Counted from the first letter of the stretch, positions 1-8,387 are shown. The stretch is 39,263 bases of DNA from Rickettsia felis URRWXCal2 (GCA_000012145.1 CP000055.1:1-39263), one strand, 5' to 3'. The notes: generated by a model from the letters alone, not told the origin. A program made the numbers and translations.

Positions 1-139
1 TATCAGAAACATCAGGGTGGTCTTGACGATATTCAGTAATAATTTTTGATAATTTATCCTGAGTAGATTTTGTAGCCAACTGCTTTGCCCTAACTTGTAC
101 TACCATATGAGCAATTTGTTTTGTATTTATTGTAATCAT
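1..139 (-). CDS. N-terminal part of origin-spanning NlpC/P60-like protein
   Basis: ATG at 139 begins MITINTKQIAHMVVQ and runs off position 1 as GAT plus one base, which completes an AAG codon with the last bases of the window. A strong Shine-Dalgarno (AGGAGG, about 151-157) lies 5-6 bases upstream. The start overlaps the stop of the upstream 77-residue ORF (TAATG), so the two are probably translationally coupled. The first residues are Lys- and Gln-rich and helical looking. Confidence 0.7.
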   Translation of the reverse strand, partial: MITINTKQIAHMVVQVRAKQLATKSTQDKLSKIITEYRQDHPDVSD

Positions 140-372
140 TAATCCCTCCTATAAATTTTAGATTTGTATCTCACTATACAGCATATTTTACAAAGTTTCA
201 GACAAGATGAAGTTAAAGGTGAGTCTACACGGCGTATAAAAATACGTGAGTACAGACGAGACCTGAAAAATTCGTTTGTATCAAGCTTTGTGAAATATAT
301 GGTGTTATCTTGACCATATATTTTAGCATTACGAGGAGGAGGAATTACTGGCGTAATACCACGATTACTCAA
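139..372 (-). CDS. Small hypothetical protein containing a Rickettsia palindromic element
   Basis: This 77-residue ORF starts with TTG at 372, eight bases after a strong AGGAGGAG (381-388), and ends in the TAATG overlap with the next gene. About 33 of its residues, in the middle (starting KLDTNEFFRSRLY and ending LTSSCLKLCK), are encoded by an imperfect palindrome at 191-290. That is how Rickettsia palindromic elements insert in frame into coding sequence. The flanking residues (start MSNRGITPVIPPPRNAKIYG, end CIVRYKSKIYRRD) are not recognised. The good RBS and coupling argue for translation; a decayed leader ORF is the alternative. Confidence 0.5.
   Translation of the reverse strand: MSNRGITPVIPPPRNAKIYGQDNTIYFTKLDTNEFFRSRLYSRIFIRRVDSPLTSSCLKLCKICCIVRYKSKIYRRD
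191..290. repeat. Rickettsia palindromic element (RPE)
   Basis: The 100-bp segment begins CAAAGTTTCAGACAA and ends with a matching inverse, TTGTATCAAGCTTTG. Aligned to its own reverse complement it pairs imperfectly over nearly the whole length, with the core GCGTATAAAAATACG. The translated reverse frame has no stop. RPEs of about 100-150 bp inserted in protein genes are established in Rickettsia; the assignment here rests on palindromy, size and in-frame insertion, and I do not assign an RPE subfamily. Confidence 0.75.
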
Positions 373-412
373 TTTCTCAACTCCTCCTACTAACAGTAAG
401 CACCATCACCAA

Positions 413-998
413 TTACTCTATCTGCTCTGATATATTCTCTGGTATTAAGGACTCTAACATCTCTATATCAGCAGTATGGCAATCAGTAATCTCAACATTA
501 TGAATATTCATTGCAGGATCTATAGAAATATGCATTTTCTGCCATGGCTTATTCTTACAGACTTTATTGTATTTCGTTGCATACCAGTTACTAGCTGTAT
601 TAAATCTAAGACCTGTGCTATCTATTATCAGAGATATAGCTCTGCCATTCTTGATACGACCAGCAAGTTTATTGCAAAACTGTTTGACCTCTAATAGAGT
701 CTGCGAAAATAAACCACAAGTAACCTGTTATTTGACGCTGTCCGAAACCAAATAAACGATATAATGTATAAATTAGTTGTATATATGGTACTTGGTATGT
801 CGTTGCCCTCCCAGATTCTCCCTCTACGTAAGGTTCGACATTAATGAATAAAGACTCTAAATCGCCTTCAGGAAAATACAGGCTGATCATCCCTCTTTGT
901 CTTAAACTCTTGTTATATTGCGACCAGTTGGTTACTTTATATTTTGGTTTATCTACATTTCTTGGTAAACCTGTTTTTGCTCTTTCTTTGTATGGCAT
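413..998 (-). pseudogene. IS5-family transposase, frameshifted and truncated
   Basis: The 5' half (998 down to 669) reads MPYKERAKTGLPRN, then NWSQYNKSLRQRGMISLYF, the N-terminal signature of IS5/IS903-group DDE transposases, and stops at TAA 669-671. A second frame continues through about 715-413 with VKQFCNKL, then LIIDSTGLRF, which contains the first catalytic Asp, and NIHNVEITDCHTADIEMLE, the second DDE region. The reading frame is lost near 700 and material between the frames is missing. The protein then ends at TAA 413-415 before the catalytic Glu region. It cannot be functional. Confidence 0.85.
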
Positions 999-1135
999 TC
1001 TAAATTTATAACTTATCTAATTCAGAACATTATATATCATTCCCTCTATACTTTATAGATGCTTTTAATACCCTTCCGAAACAAAGCCCCTCATAACTCA
1101 CTTTATTAAAATATATTTTAGTATGTCAAGAAAGT

Positions 1136-1156
1136 AAAACGTAATTTTTACGTTTT
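1136..1156. promoter_or_regulatory. Inverted repeat upstream of the HTH gene, likely operator
   Basis: AAAACGTAA and TTACGTTTT form perfect 9-bp arms separated by TTT, 25 bases before the ATG of the helix-turn-helix gene. The position fits an autoregulatory operator; the T-run on the right arm would also allow a weak terminator for transcripts from the left. Confidence 0.45.
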
Positions 1157-1180
1157 TTATAAACATATTTACTGAGGATC

Positions 1181-1674
1181 ATGAACGTTTCTAATAATAT
1201 AAAAAAATTTCTATATAAGAATATAGATAATATTGATATTAGTCGTAAAGAATTCTGCATTACAACCGGCATTCCATATTCAACACTTTCTAATCTTATC
1301 ATTCTATGAGTCCAAATCCAGATTTTATCACTATTGTGAAAATAGCAAATTATTTTAATTGTGCGGTTGATCAAGTAGTGGGTAGACGCAAATTTTTACC
1401 TTCAATAAATTTAATAGTATCTTTTAATAATCCAGACTTAAATGACATAAATTCTAATCTCTGTAATTTTTTAAAAGCAAAATTATCTCAAGATAATATA
1501 TCACCTTATTTATTAAGCAAAAATATTGGTTTTAGTAAAAAAATAATACATTGTTTTTTAAAAGCAAACTCTCCTTATAAAATGCTTAGCACTAATGTTA
1601 TTATCGCACTTGCTGATTATTTTAATGTCTCTGTAGACGATATGATAGAACGATATCCTACAACCAAACAATAA
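1181..1674 (+). pseudogene. HTH (XRE/Cro-like) repressor, frameshifted
   Basis: ATG at 1181 follows GAGGA at 1174-1178 and encodes MNVSNNIKKFLYKNIDNIDI, then SRKEFCITTGIPYSTLSNLI, a typical helix-turn-helix, before a stop at 1307. A shift of one base near 1300 joins this to the next frame, MSPNPDFITIVKIANYFNCA, which continues the same domain. It then shows a second repeat, NISPYLLSKNIGF through LADYFNVSVDDMIERY, ending at 1674. Full length would be about 164 residues with two tandem HTH units. Placed just before parA, it probably regulated plasmid copy or partition genes. Translation from 1306 alone would leave only the second HTH. Confidence 0.65.
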
Positions 1675-1686
1675 CTTTTTCATAAA

Positions 1687-1839
1687 ACGTATTACAATTG
1701 TAATACGTATGTATTATTAATGTAACACGTTTTACTAGTTTATATTATTACTGATGTATCACACTTGTATATCGATCACTAATTATTATATAGACAATAA
1801 TTTTATTTCGTGGTACGTGTGTATTACAATTGTATCACA
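1687..1839. promoter_or_regulatory. Array of palindromic sites upstream of parA (candidate operator/parS)
   Basis: The first copy is a perfect 22-bp palindrome at 1687-1708, centred on ATTACAATTGTAAT. Related copies lie at 1710-1729 (TGTATTATTAATGTAACACG), 1755-1774 (TGTATCACACTTGTATATCG) and 1820-1839 (TGTATTACAATTGTATCACA). The last ends 12 bases before the parA start, over the expected promoter and RBS region. This is the usual arrangement for binding sites of ParA-partner or repressor proteins; whether it is the operator, parS or both cannot be told from sequence. Confidence 0.6.
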
Positions 1840-1851
1840 TGGAGATTGTGT

Positions 1852-2625
1852 ATGTCCTCTAAAATTATTGCAATAATAAATCAAAAAGGTGGTGTAGGTA
1901 AATCTACTATTGCTGTTAATCTTTCCTTTGGTTTATATAAAAAAACATCGCGAGTATTACTGATAGACCTTGATCCTCAGGCTCATTCCAGTTGTATATA
2001 TTGCCCAGAAACAATTTTATACGATAAAACGATTGCCACTGCTTTTATTAATAAAAAGATAGATATTAATAATTTAATATTAGAAGCAATAGTGCATAAT
2101 GAAAAATTAAATAATCTCAAAATTATTCCTTCTAATATAAAACTTGCAACTGTTATTGAGCAAATTAGTAGTACTGTTTACAGAGAAAGAATATTACAAA
2201 ATCATTTAAACACTATAAAAAAAGATTATGATTATATAATTCTAGATTGTCCACCAACACTAGGGATATTAGCCGTAAATGCCATATATTGTGCAAATTC
2301 AATAATTATTCCTACAAATTATGGCAGGTATTCGCTAGATGGAATGGCTGATTTATTAACAGCGATTCAGGAAATCAAAGAGGATCACGATTACAAATTT
2401 TTTATTCTAAAAAATTTGTATGAACAAAAAAATTCTCAAACTAATAGATATATTAATGAACAGTTAAAAGCTTTAGATGAACATTTATTAACGACTATTA
2501 TTAGAAAAAATGAAGCTATTAACCAAGCACAAATTAATAATCTTCCTATACAAATATTTAATAGTTCCTCAAAAGGTGCACAAGATTTTAGCTTATTAGT
2601 GGACGAGGTAATACATTATGCATAA
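1852..2625 (+). CDS. parA: ParA-family partition ATPase
   Basis: This 257-residue P-loop ATPase drives plasmid segregation on the nucleoid. It has a deviant Walker [10 protein letters not shown] (residues 11-19, signature Lys at 12), A' [10 protein letters not shown], and Walker [11 protein letters not shown] start it at ATG 1852, seven bases after GGAG 1841-1844; the longer frame from GTG 1810 would place residues over the palindromic site at 1820-1839. It overlaps the next gene by eight bases, indicating an operon. There is no N-terminal HTH, so it is a short (type Ib-like) ParA, which usually pairs with a small DNA-binding partner. All motifs are intact. Confidence 0.93.
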   Translation: MSSKIIAIINQKGGVGKSTIAVNLSFGLYKKTSRVLLIDLDPQAHSSCIYCPETILYDKTIATAFINKKIDINNLILEAIVHNEKLNNLKIIPSNIKLATVIEQISSTVYRERILQNHLNTIKKDYDYIILDCPPTLGILAVNAIYCANSIIIPTNYGRYSLDGMADLLTAIQEIKEDHDYKFFILKNLYEQKNSQTNRYINEQLKALDEHLLTTIIRKNEAINQAQINNLPIQIFNSSSKGAQDFSLLVDEVIHYA

Positions 2626-2938
2626 ATCTAAAATAAATCCGTTAGTAGAAAGTAAGCTTTCAAAAACTGTTGCAAAAATAATTTCAGAAAAACCTATAGA
2701 AAAAAGTGGATTTATTACCTCATCCAATAATAAAACAACTCATTATAAAACAAAAACCTTTCGTTTAAGACAGCTAGATGCAGAAAACCTTATAAAAATT
2801 ATTAAAGCTGTGAATCATTATAATCATAGAAAAACATATTCAGATTCCGAAGTTATTAGGGGTTTGATTAATTTCATATCAGATAATTTAGATACTAATA
2901 TAAAAAAATTAACTAGTTATATTAATTCTTCCTCATAA
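2618..2938 (+). CDS. Small ParA partner (ParB-equivalent, putative)
   Basis: This 106-residue basic protein overlaps parA by eight bases (ATGCATAA). It begins [20 protein letters not shown], has a charged flexible N-terminal half, then [20 protein letters not shown] and [16 protein letters not shown]. The strand followed by two helices in the second half would suit a ribbon-helix-helix centromere-binding protein. It lacks the domains of a classical ParB. The role is inferred from its position and from the short-ParA context; I recognise no specific family. Confidence 0.65.
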   Translation: MHKSKINPLVESKLSKTVAKIISEKPIEKSGFITSSNNKTTHYKTKTFRLRQLDAENLIKIIKAVNHYNHRKTYSDSEVIRGLINFISDNLDTNIKKLTSYINSSS

Positions 2939-2941
2939 CAA

Positions 2942-2978
2942 TGTAAATATTACATGTGTAATACATAGGTAATATTTA
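2942..2978. promoter_or_regulatory. Degenerate palindromes downstream of the par operon
   Basis: TGTAA-ATA-TTACA (2942-2954) is followed by TGTAATACATAGGTAATATT (2957-2976), both resembling the TGTATTACA motif upstream of parA. They lie between the partner gene and the RHH gene and could be the partition centromere or the promoter/operator of the next gene. The surrounding 2979-3097 is very AT-rich with no other feature seen. Confidence 0.35.
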
Positions 2979-3097
2979 TATTATAAAAAGTTTTTTAAAA
3001 TATTACAAAAAATATAAATAAATAATATTTTATATTGCATTGTAAAAATATCTGTTGTATTTTTTATTAAAGTTTATAACTAAAGTGATATATCTAA

Positions 3098-3274
3098 GTG
3101 AACAAAAAATCTACTTCTGATGGGAAAATTAAAATTTCAGTCAATATACCAGAAAGGTTGTTAATAGAATTAGACCATTATAGGGCTCAGGAAAATCAAG
3201 ATAGATCTATTTGGATTACTAGTGCTATAATGGAAAAATTAGCATCCATTAAACTACAAAAGCGGAAGGAGTAA
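3098..3274 (+). CDS. Ribbon-helix-helix (CopG/Arc-like) DNA-binding protein
   Basis: GTG at 3098 starts a 58-residue protein. It reads KIKISVNIPERLLIELD, the RHH strand and helix A, then HYRAQENQDRSIWITSAIME, the Ser-rich turn and helix B, and ends at TAA 3272. Length and pattern are those of small plasmid RHH repressors. Sitting between the partition operon and rep, it may control rep copy number as CopG does, or act as the centromere-binding protein. Its RBS is weak (TAAAGTG about ten bases upstream). The domain call is strong; the target is inferred. Confidence 0.75.
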   Translation: MNKKSTSDGKIKISVNIPERLLIELDHYRAQENQDRSIWITSAIMEKLASIKLQKRKE

Positions 3275-3288
3275 AATATAGGAGTTAA

Positions 3289-3308
3289 GTTTCTAAATAG
3301 ATAGAAAC
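3289..3308. promoter_or_regulatory. Inverted repeat between the RHH gene and rep
   Basis: GTTTCTA and TAGAAAC form perfect 7-bp arms with a 6-base spacer, 14 bases after the RHH stop. It could be an operator of the rep promoter or a weak hairpin. The rest of 3309-3420 is AT-rich with no gene seen. Confidence 0.35.
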
Positions 3309-3420
3309 CCAACACCCACAAGAATGAAGATATTTTAAATAAAATGCATCCAACATTTTGCTATCTACATTTTTATGTGTATCATTTTTTTACAAAAAAG
3401 TCAAAGGTTTCAGGTACTTA

Positions 3421-3436
3421 GCTCCATAAAAGGAGC
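3421..3436 (+). promoter_or_regulatory. Hairpin that includes the rep Shine-Dalgarno
   Basis: GCTCC (3421-3425) pairs with GGAGC (3432-3436), and the latter contains the GGAG ribosome binding site six bases before the rep ATG at 3442. A folded leader would hide the RBS. A near-consensus DnaA box (TTATCCACT, 3453-3461) follows just inside the gene. Confidence 0.4.
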
Positions 3437-3441
3437 ATAAA

Positions 3442-5766
3442 ATGCAATTATTTTATCCACTTGGGTTACCAAGTGAAAATATAGGTATACATGGGTTCCA
3501 TGATACCACAAAGAATCAACCACAATCATACATCCCAATAACTGGATGTGTCTTATCTCACATATTATCATGCTCTAGGTTATCTTCCCTTGAGAAGATG
3601 TATTTTATCTTAGCTGATTCTCTTATCTGTATTAACTCATCTAAAGGACGTAATAGATCTATAGCTCTTCCTGCTACAAGCTGGGCTGAGAGACTTTCTT
3701 GTTCTAAATCTAAAGTGTTTATATTACAGAAATCCCTAGAAGATAAAGGATATTTCATTATATATAGAGATAAGAACGATCAGGGACAGAATAATCGTAA
3801 TACTATTACTACTACTATTCCTGATCATGTTTTTAGTGATCTTAAATATGAACCTGATAGATTTAATTTAAATTCTGATAGTGATATAGAGACTCAGAGT
3901 ACTAATCATTCTCAGTCAGATAATCTAGATTCTATAGATAAAACATTCATACCTACATTAGAAGGTAAGAGACAACATCTTGCAAAAACTAAGATGTTTA
4001 TTAGAGTACCTTATAAGTTCTTAAAAGAATTAAATTCTAATTGTAACATTTCTGCAACATCTAAAGTTGTATTATTACATCTTTTCACAAAGATGTATAA
4101 ATCTTCGGTTTGTAAGTACGATTATAACTGTTTTGGTAGTAGATATGATTATGGCAACGCTGTTGATTATTTAACACAAAATTCAAATTCTATTGTTACA
4201 TCATATCAAGAACTTCAACAAGAACTTAAATTACACAGAAATAGCCTTACTAAGGCATTACAGACTCTAGAAACAGCTAATCTTATTAAGAGGGGTCAGA
4301 TAGTTATTAAAAATGATAATTATTATAACAGCAGAGCTGATAAATCATTATGGAGAATATCTCTTGTAAATGCACTTCGTATAACTAATGATAGTACTCT
4401 TCATGAACAAAAAGGACAAATTGGATATGATGAGCAGGAAGAACGATTTGATAAGACTCAGTTATTAATCAGTACCTCAAATACAACAATACGCACTAAT
4501 GATCAGAAAAATGATACAGGCAAAAATAGGGTCCGAGAATCCTTTTCGGAAAAGGGATGCACTAAACATGACCCTCCTTGCACTGATTCTGGTCAATTAT
4601 ATATTAAATACTTTATAGTAAATAATAATATTAATAAAAATATAGATTATATAGATGTAAAATCTGAAGAAGAGTTTTTGGAAAACGAGCTTTGCTCGTT
4701 TCCATCTGAATCTTATAACAATTCTTTTAAAAGTTCTATTAAGGCTAAACCATCTTGTTCTAATACTACCTCTGAATCCGCTGCAAGAACCATCAAAAAT
4801 ACATCTGAATATAAGGAACTAAGGAATTTCTATCCACTTTCTGAACAAGATGTAGATACGCTTAACTTTAGAGCTGGTAGAGAATTTAGCAATAATTTTA
4901 TGAATCAGTTATTACTGAAGCTCTACATCAAATATCCTGAGAAGAGATTTAAGAACAAATTTTCGTTCTTAAGCTACATGGAGAAGATTCTAAAGAATGA
5001 GAAGCATCAAGGACCTTTAGTAAATCATACAACATTTAGATTTAGCTGTAATATAGGAGCAATAGAGAAAAACTTACTCGAATATGAGAAATACTTAAAC
5101 CAAATAGAAAGCTCATTTGATACCAGTAAAGATATGCAGATAAGGAAGAAGATAGCCGGAAGATTTAGTACTAATGTGGCATATGAAATACTAAAGGAGG
5201 TAGAGTTTAAAACAAACAATGATAATAGCTTTATACTTGCGTTAGTTCCAAACCAACTTGCTTTAAGCGAGCGACAAATAGCAACATTAAGTGAGCAACT
5301 AGAAGCAGTATATGGAATTAACGGTTATTACGTTACGGTGTTGGAAGGAGATGTAAATCCTGAAGATGTAGAATATGCTGAAAGGAGTAGAGGGAAAAAA
5401 GAGATAGCAATAGGAGTAAACAATGAAATGATTTATCCTAAAACTGCAGTATTTGATAATGTAGAAAATGATACCCCTATTGATATTCCAGCTAGTAACA
5501 GCGTTGTGAATACAACTAACGAAAACACCGTCTGGAATCAAATACGGAAAGGCTTAAGAGAAGAGCTAGGGGAAGCTGTAGATGAGACTTGGTTTTCTAA
5601 AGCAGAGGCTAAAGAATGCAAGGAAACAAAAACCCTGACCCTAACAATGCCAACAAGGTTTATGTCTGATTGGGTTAGAAATAATTACTCGCATGTTATA
5701 AGAGGGCTTAGCGAAGGATATAAAATTAATTACAAATTTAAGGAAGTGTTTAAATGCCATTATTAA
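3442..5766 (+). CDS. Plasmid replication initiator with C-terminal DnaA domain I
   Basis: This 774-residue protein is the largest intact gene and the probable replication initiator. The N-terminal half has two winged-helix-like parts: one around residues 75-130 (ATSWAERLSCSKSKVFILQK) and one around 250-310 (SYQELQQELKLHRNSLTKAL). A low-complexity Ser/Asn linker follows. The last 65 residues (VWNQIRKGLREELGEAV through FMSDWVRNNYSHVI) match DnaA domain I, the DnaB-contact domain. Rickettsial plasmid Rep proteins with such a tail are known. ATG 3442 has an AGGAG RBS. The stop overlaps the start of the next ORF by 13 bases. The linker is rich in short hairpin-forming sequence (4680-4703, 4949-4972). 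Confidence 0.85.
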   Translation: MQLFYPLGLPSENIGIHGFHDTTKNQPQSYIPITGCVLSHILSCSRLSSLEKMYFILADSLICINSSKGRNRSIALPATSWAERLSCSKSKVFILQKSLEDKGYFIIYRDKNDQGQNNRNTITTTIPDHVFSDLKYEPDRFNLNSDSDIETQSTNHSQSDNLDSIDKTFIPTLEGKRQHLAKTKMFIRVPYKFLKELNSNCNISATSKVVLLHLFTKMYKSSVCKYDYNCFGSRYDYGNAVDYLTQNSNSIVTSYQELQQELKLHRNSLTKALQTLETANLIKRGQIVIKNDNYYNSRADKSLWRISLVNALRITNDSTLHEQKGQIGYDEQEERFDKTQLLISTSNTTIRTNDQKNDTGKNRVRESFSEKGCTKHDPPCTDSGQLYIKYFIVNNNINKNIDYIDVKSEEEFLENELCSFPSESYNNSFKSSIKAKPSCSNTTSESAARTIKNTSEYKELRNFYPLSEQDVDTLNFRAGREFSNNFMNQLLLKLYIKYPEKRFKNKFSFLSYMEKILKNEKHQGPLVNHTTFRFSCNIGAIEKNLLEYEKYLNQIESSFDTSKDMQIRKKIAGRFSTNVAYEILKEVEFKTNNDNSFILALVPNQLALSERQIATLSEQLEAVYGINGYYVTVLEGDVNPEDVEYAERSRGKKEIAIGVNNEMIYPKTAVFDNVENDTPIDIPASNSVVNTTNENTVWNQIRKGLREELGEAVDETWFSKAEAKECKETKTLTLTMPTRFMSDWVRNNYSHVIRGLSEGYKINYKFKEVFKCHY
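4680..4703. repeat. Short hairpin inside rep
   Basis: GGAAAACGAGC and GCTCGTTTCC pair around TTT with one bulged A, in the low-complexity linker of rep. A second such hairpin, TTAAGAAC/GTTCTTAA, lies at 4949-4972. Both keep the reading frame. Confidence 0.5.
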
Positions 5767-7190
5767 ATGAACGTGATGTTGAAACACGAATTGAAGAACA
5801 ACTTAAAAATCTTGAATGGATTGACAATCCTAGTTTACCTAATCGTAATGTTTACAAACAAAATCCAAAAACAGAAAAACAGAGGAAAGCATTAGGTAGT
5901 AAGCGACCTGATTATACACTTTATCGTGATAATAGTGATGACCCCCTTATTGTTATTGAAGCGAAGCGACCTAATACAAATCTTTCACAAGCTTTAGAGC
6001 AAGGTAACAATTATGCTAAAGCTATTAATGCACCTATTGTTATAGCAACAGATGGAATATTTGCTAAAACTTTTCATACTAAAATGCAGAAACCACTTTT
6101 TCTTGACAAGGAAGAAATTAGTAAGATTATTCAACAATCGTTAGCTATTGAATATATTGATAAGAACGAATATTTTAGCATTGATGAGAAAGTAATTAAA
6201 AGTCGAGACGAATTACTAACGATATTCAAAGAAATCAACAATCAATTCAAGGATGCGGGAGTAAGTAGAGGATTGCCTCGAATTGAATTGTTTTGCAATC
6301 TTCTTTTCTTAAAAGTCATTACAGAATTAGTAGGTACTAATAGTCTTATTCATTCGCTTCCGGACTGGTGCACATGGGATAAAATAAAGGCAAAAAAGGG
6401 AGATGATTTATGGACTTTTATCAATACACAAGCTTTTGATTATTTAAGCTTTTGATTATTTCCAAAAGGCTTATGGTGGAGATGTATTGAGTCCTATTGA
6501 AACTTTGGTAAAACCATCAATTTTGAACACTATTGTAGCAAAATTAGATGATTTACATTTATCAGCAACGCATAGTGACATAAAAGGTGATGCTTTTGAA
6601 TATTTTCTACGAAATTATGGAGGAGCTGATACTGATTTTGGCGAGTATTTCACTCCAAGACATATAGTAACTGCTTTGGTCAATTTGCTAGACCCCAAGT
6701 TTGGTGAGAAAGTTTACGATCCATTTTGTGGTACTGGAGGTATGCTTATTACATCGTATAAGCATATTTACGATAATTTAAGTTTAAGAACACCGGAAAA
6801 CATACAAAGATTAAAAAAACAGACTGTTTATGGCGGGGAAATCACTAAGATGTATCGTATTGCTAAAATGAATATGATATTAGCAGGAGATGGACATAGC
6901 AATATCGTAAGACAAAATAGTTATGGTACCCCTGATACTATAAAGCAAATAGATGTTATTAAAGATGGTTTTGTTACTAAAGAGAATATAAAGATAAAAT
7001 ACGATGTAGTAATTAGCAATATGCCTTTTGGTCGTAAAATGAAGACAGAGCATGCAGGGCTGTATGGTTTTAATACTAGATCAGCTGAAATTACAGGAGT
7101 TTTACACTGTTTAAATTCATTAAATAATAATGAAAATGCAAGATTAGGCTTAATAGTTCCTGAGGGCATTTTGTTTGATAAAAGAGAGCT
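5754..7190 (+). pseudogene. Restriction-modification fusion (nuclease domain + N6-methylase), broken
   Basis: The first frame (5754-6455) has an HsdR-N/PD-(D/E)XK-type domain: KRPDYTLYRD, then PLIVIEAKRPN, with Asp and Glu-x-Lys in place. It then enters an HsdM-like N-terminal bundle and stops. A 16-bp tandem duplication at 6430-6461 shifts the frame. Removing one copy restores NTQAFDYFQKAYGGDVLSPI and a continuous protein. The second frame carries GDAFEYFL, GEYFTPRHIV, the SAM motif DPFCGTGGML and the catalytic NMPF (here SNMPFGRK). Homology ends near VPEGILFDKREL at about 7190, where it abuts antisense pleD sequence. Translation beyond that point is antisense nonsense. This was a single-chain restriction-methylation enzyme; both lesions inactivate it. 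Confidence 0.82.
6430..6461 (+). repeat. 16-bp tandem duplication causing a frameshift
   Basis: AAGCTTTTGATTATTT occurs twice without a spacer (6430-6445 and 6446-6461). Sixteen is not a multiple of three, so the second copy moves the methylase domain out of frame. Confidence 0.95.
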
Positions 7191-7784
7191 GATAAGTATT
7201 AGGTCTATATCTTTGTCTGATGCCTTAATCTCCTCTTCGTCTCCAGTAAATTTGTATATATGTTTAGTGATATTATTAATATTATCACTAATTCTTTGTG
7301 TGTTGCCGTTATCACCAATTACGGCTATACTTCTCTCAGCTTCCTCTTCCATACTCATAGCAGCTACACCAAGAATGATATTGCTACTATTTCTTATCAT
7401 CAGCTCATCTATTAACTTCTTGGTTCTTGATAATGCTGTTAATCTAACTAGTAAACACTATAATATTAATTGGATATGTTATTAATTCATCTGCACCTGC
7501 ATTAAAAGCTTGAATTCTTATATCAGTATCCTCTTTTTCTGCTATCATGACAACAGGTATATAAGTAGTAGAAGGATTCTGCTTTAATCTAGTACAAATC
7601 TTAATGCCGTCTACCTCCTCTAAATCGATTCCAAGTATTATTACATCAATTTTGTATTTAGCTATATGTGCCATGGTCTGACTAGAGTTCTCTGCTATAC
7701 AGTATAATACTCTTTATATAATCTTGCCTCTAGCGGACTAATTCTTTCGCGATCCTTTGATACTAATAATATGTTTGCGGCCAT
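7191..7784 (-). pseudogene. pleD: PleD-like response regulator fragment
   Basis: The reverse strand starts at ATG 7784 with MAANILLVSKDRERISPLEARL, a receiver-domain start. After a frameshift near 7695 it continues KYKIDVIILGIDLEEVDGIK, then PVVMIAEKEDTDIRIQAFNA and GADELITYPIN, which keeps the CheY-like beta strands and the Lys-loop region. A second frameshift near 7455 leads to LTALSRTKKLIDELMIRNSS and IAVIGDN, as in the PleD second receiver. It ends abruptly at about 7190 against the methylase. The usual phosphoacceptor position reads LGIDL. The diguanylate cyclase part is absent. It is a captured chromosomal fragment. Confidence 0.75.
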
Positions 7785-7924
7785 ATGTTTTCTTCTTGAT
7801 TGGATATTTACTAATAAGACTTTAGATTATATAAAATCTCTACAGTGGTCTTGCTATTTCTATAGTTTTACTTATAATGCCCTTTTTTGCAATAAAATTA
7901 CGGATAGCTTCATAATGAATAACA

Positions 7925-8308
7925 ATGAGCTCATTGATACATGTTACAATAATCACAATAATATTATATGTGCCTAAAAATAAGCATATTACTATTTCAG
8001 ATCTGAGTATATATGATGGGATAACACTCGTTCCTAAAAGCGGTGTATATAGCAAAATGGATGAGACTCGTGTATTTAATAAAGAGGCATTTGAAACCAT
8101 TGAACTAGAAATCAATCCTCCCGACACCTCAAGCAATGCTTCGGATGATTCAGATGGTATTTCATCTACTTCGGATCAGCTGTCTAGCGATTCTTCAAGC
8201 GTTTTATGCAGTTCTTGCTGTAGTTCTTTAGATATTTCAGATTTTTTATCATCTGATGATGATATGGACCTGACGGGTAACAATGCCGCTGATTTAGCAA
8301 ATAACTAA
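7925..8308 (+). CDS. Ser/Asp-rich hypothetical protein with N-terminal membrane segment
   Basis: The open frame runs from ATG 7925 for 127 residues. It begins with a hydrophobic stretch (LIHVTIITIILYV), then MPKNKHITISDLSIYDG if GTG 7970 is used. The C-terminal half is acidic and Ser-rich (SNASDDSDGISSTSD, SSDDDMD) with a Cys cluster CSSCCSS. No clear RBS precedes either start. Two in-frame stops lie just upstream, after another hydrophobic run (GLAISIVLLIMPFF, about 7843-7884), so this may be the 3' part of a decayed membrane-protein gene. I do not recognise it. Confidence 0.35.
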   Translation: MSSLIHVTIITIILYVPKNKHITISDLSIYDGITLVPKSGVYSKMDETRVFNKEAFETIELEINPPDTSSNASDDSDGISSTSDQLSSDSSSVLCSSCCSSLDISDFLSSDDDMDLTGNNAADLANN

Positions 8309-8387
8309 ATCATTTCGATGCTTTCTTTATTGCTTATTGCTAAAATCTGCTTCTAACAAAAAGTGATGCTCAATAACAATAGTGCTA

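Noticed and set aside
7771..8136. Small ORFs 7771-7977 (+) and 7840-8136 (-)
   Set aside because: One overlaps the pleD start on the other strand, the other is antisense of the Ser/Asp-rich ORF. No support.
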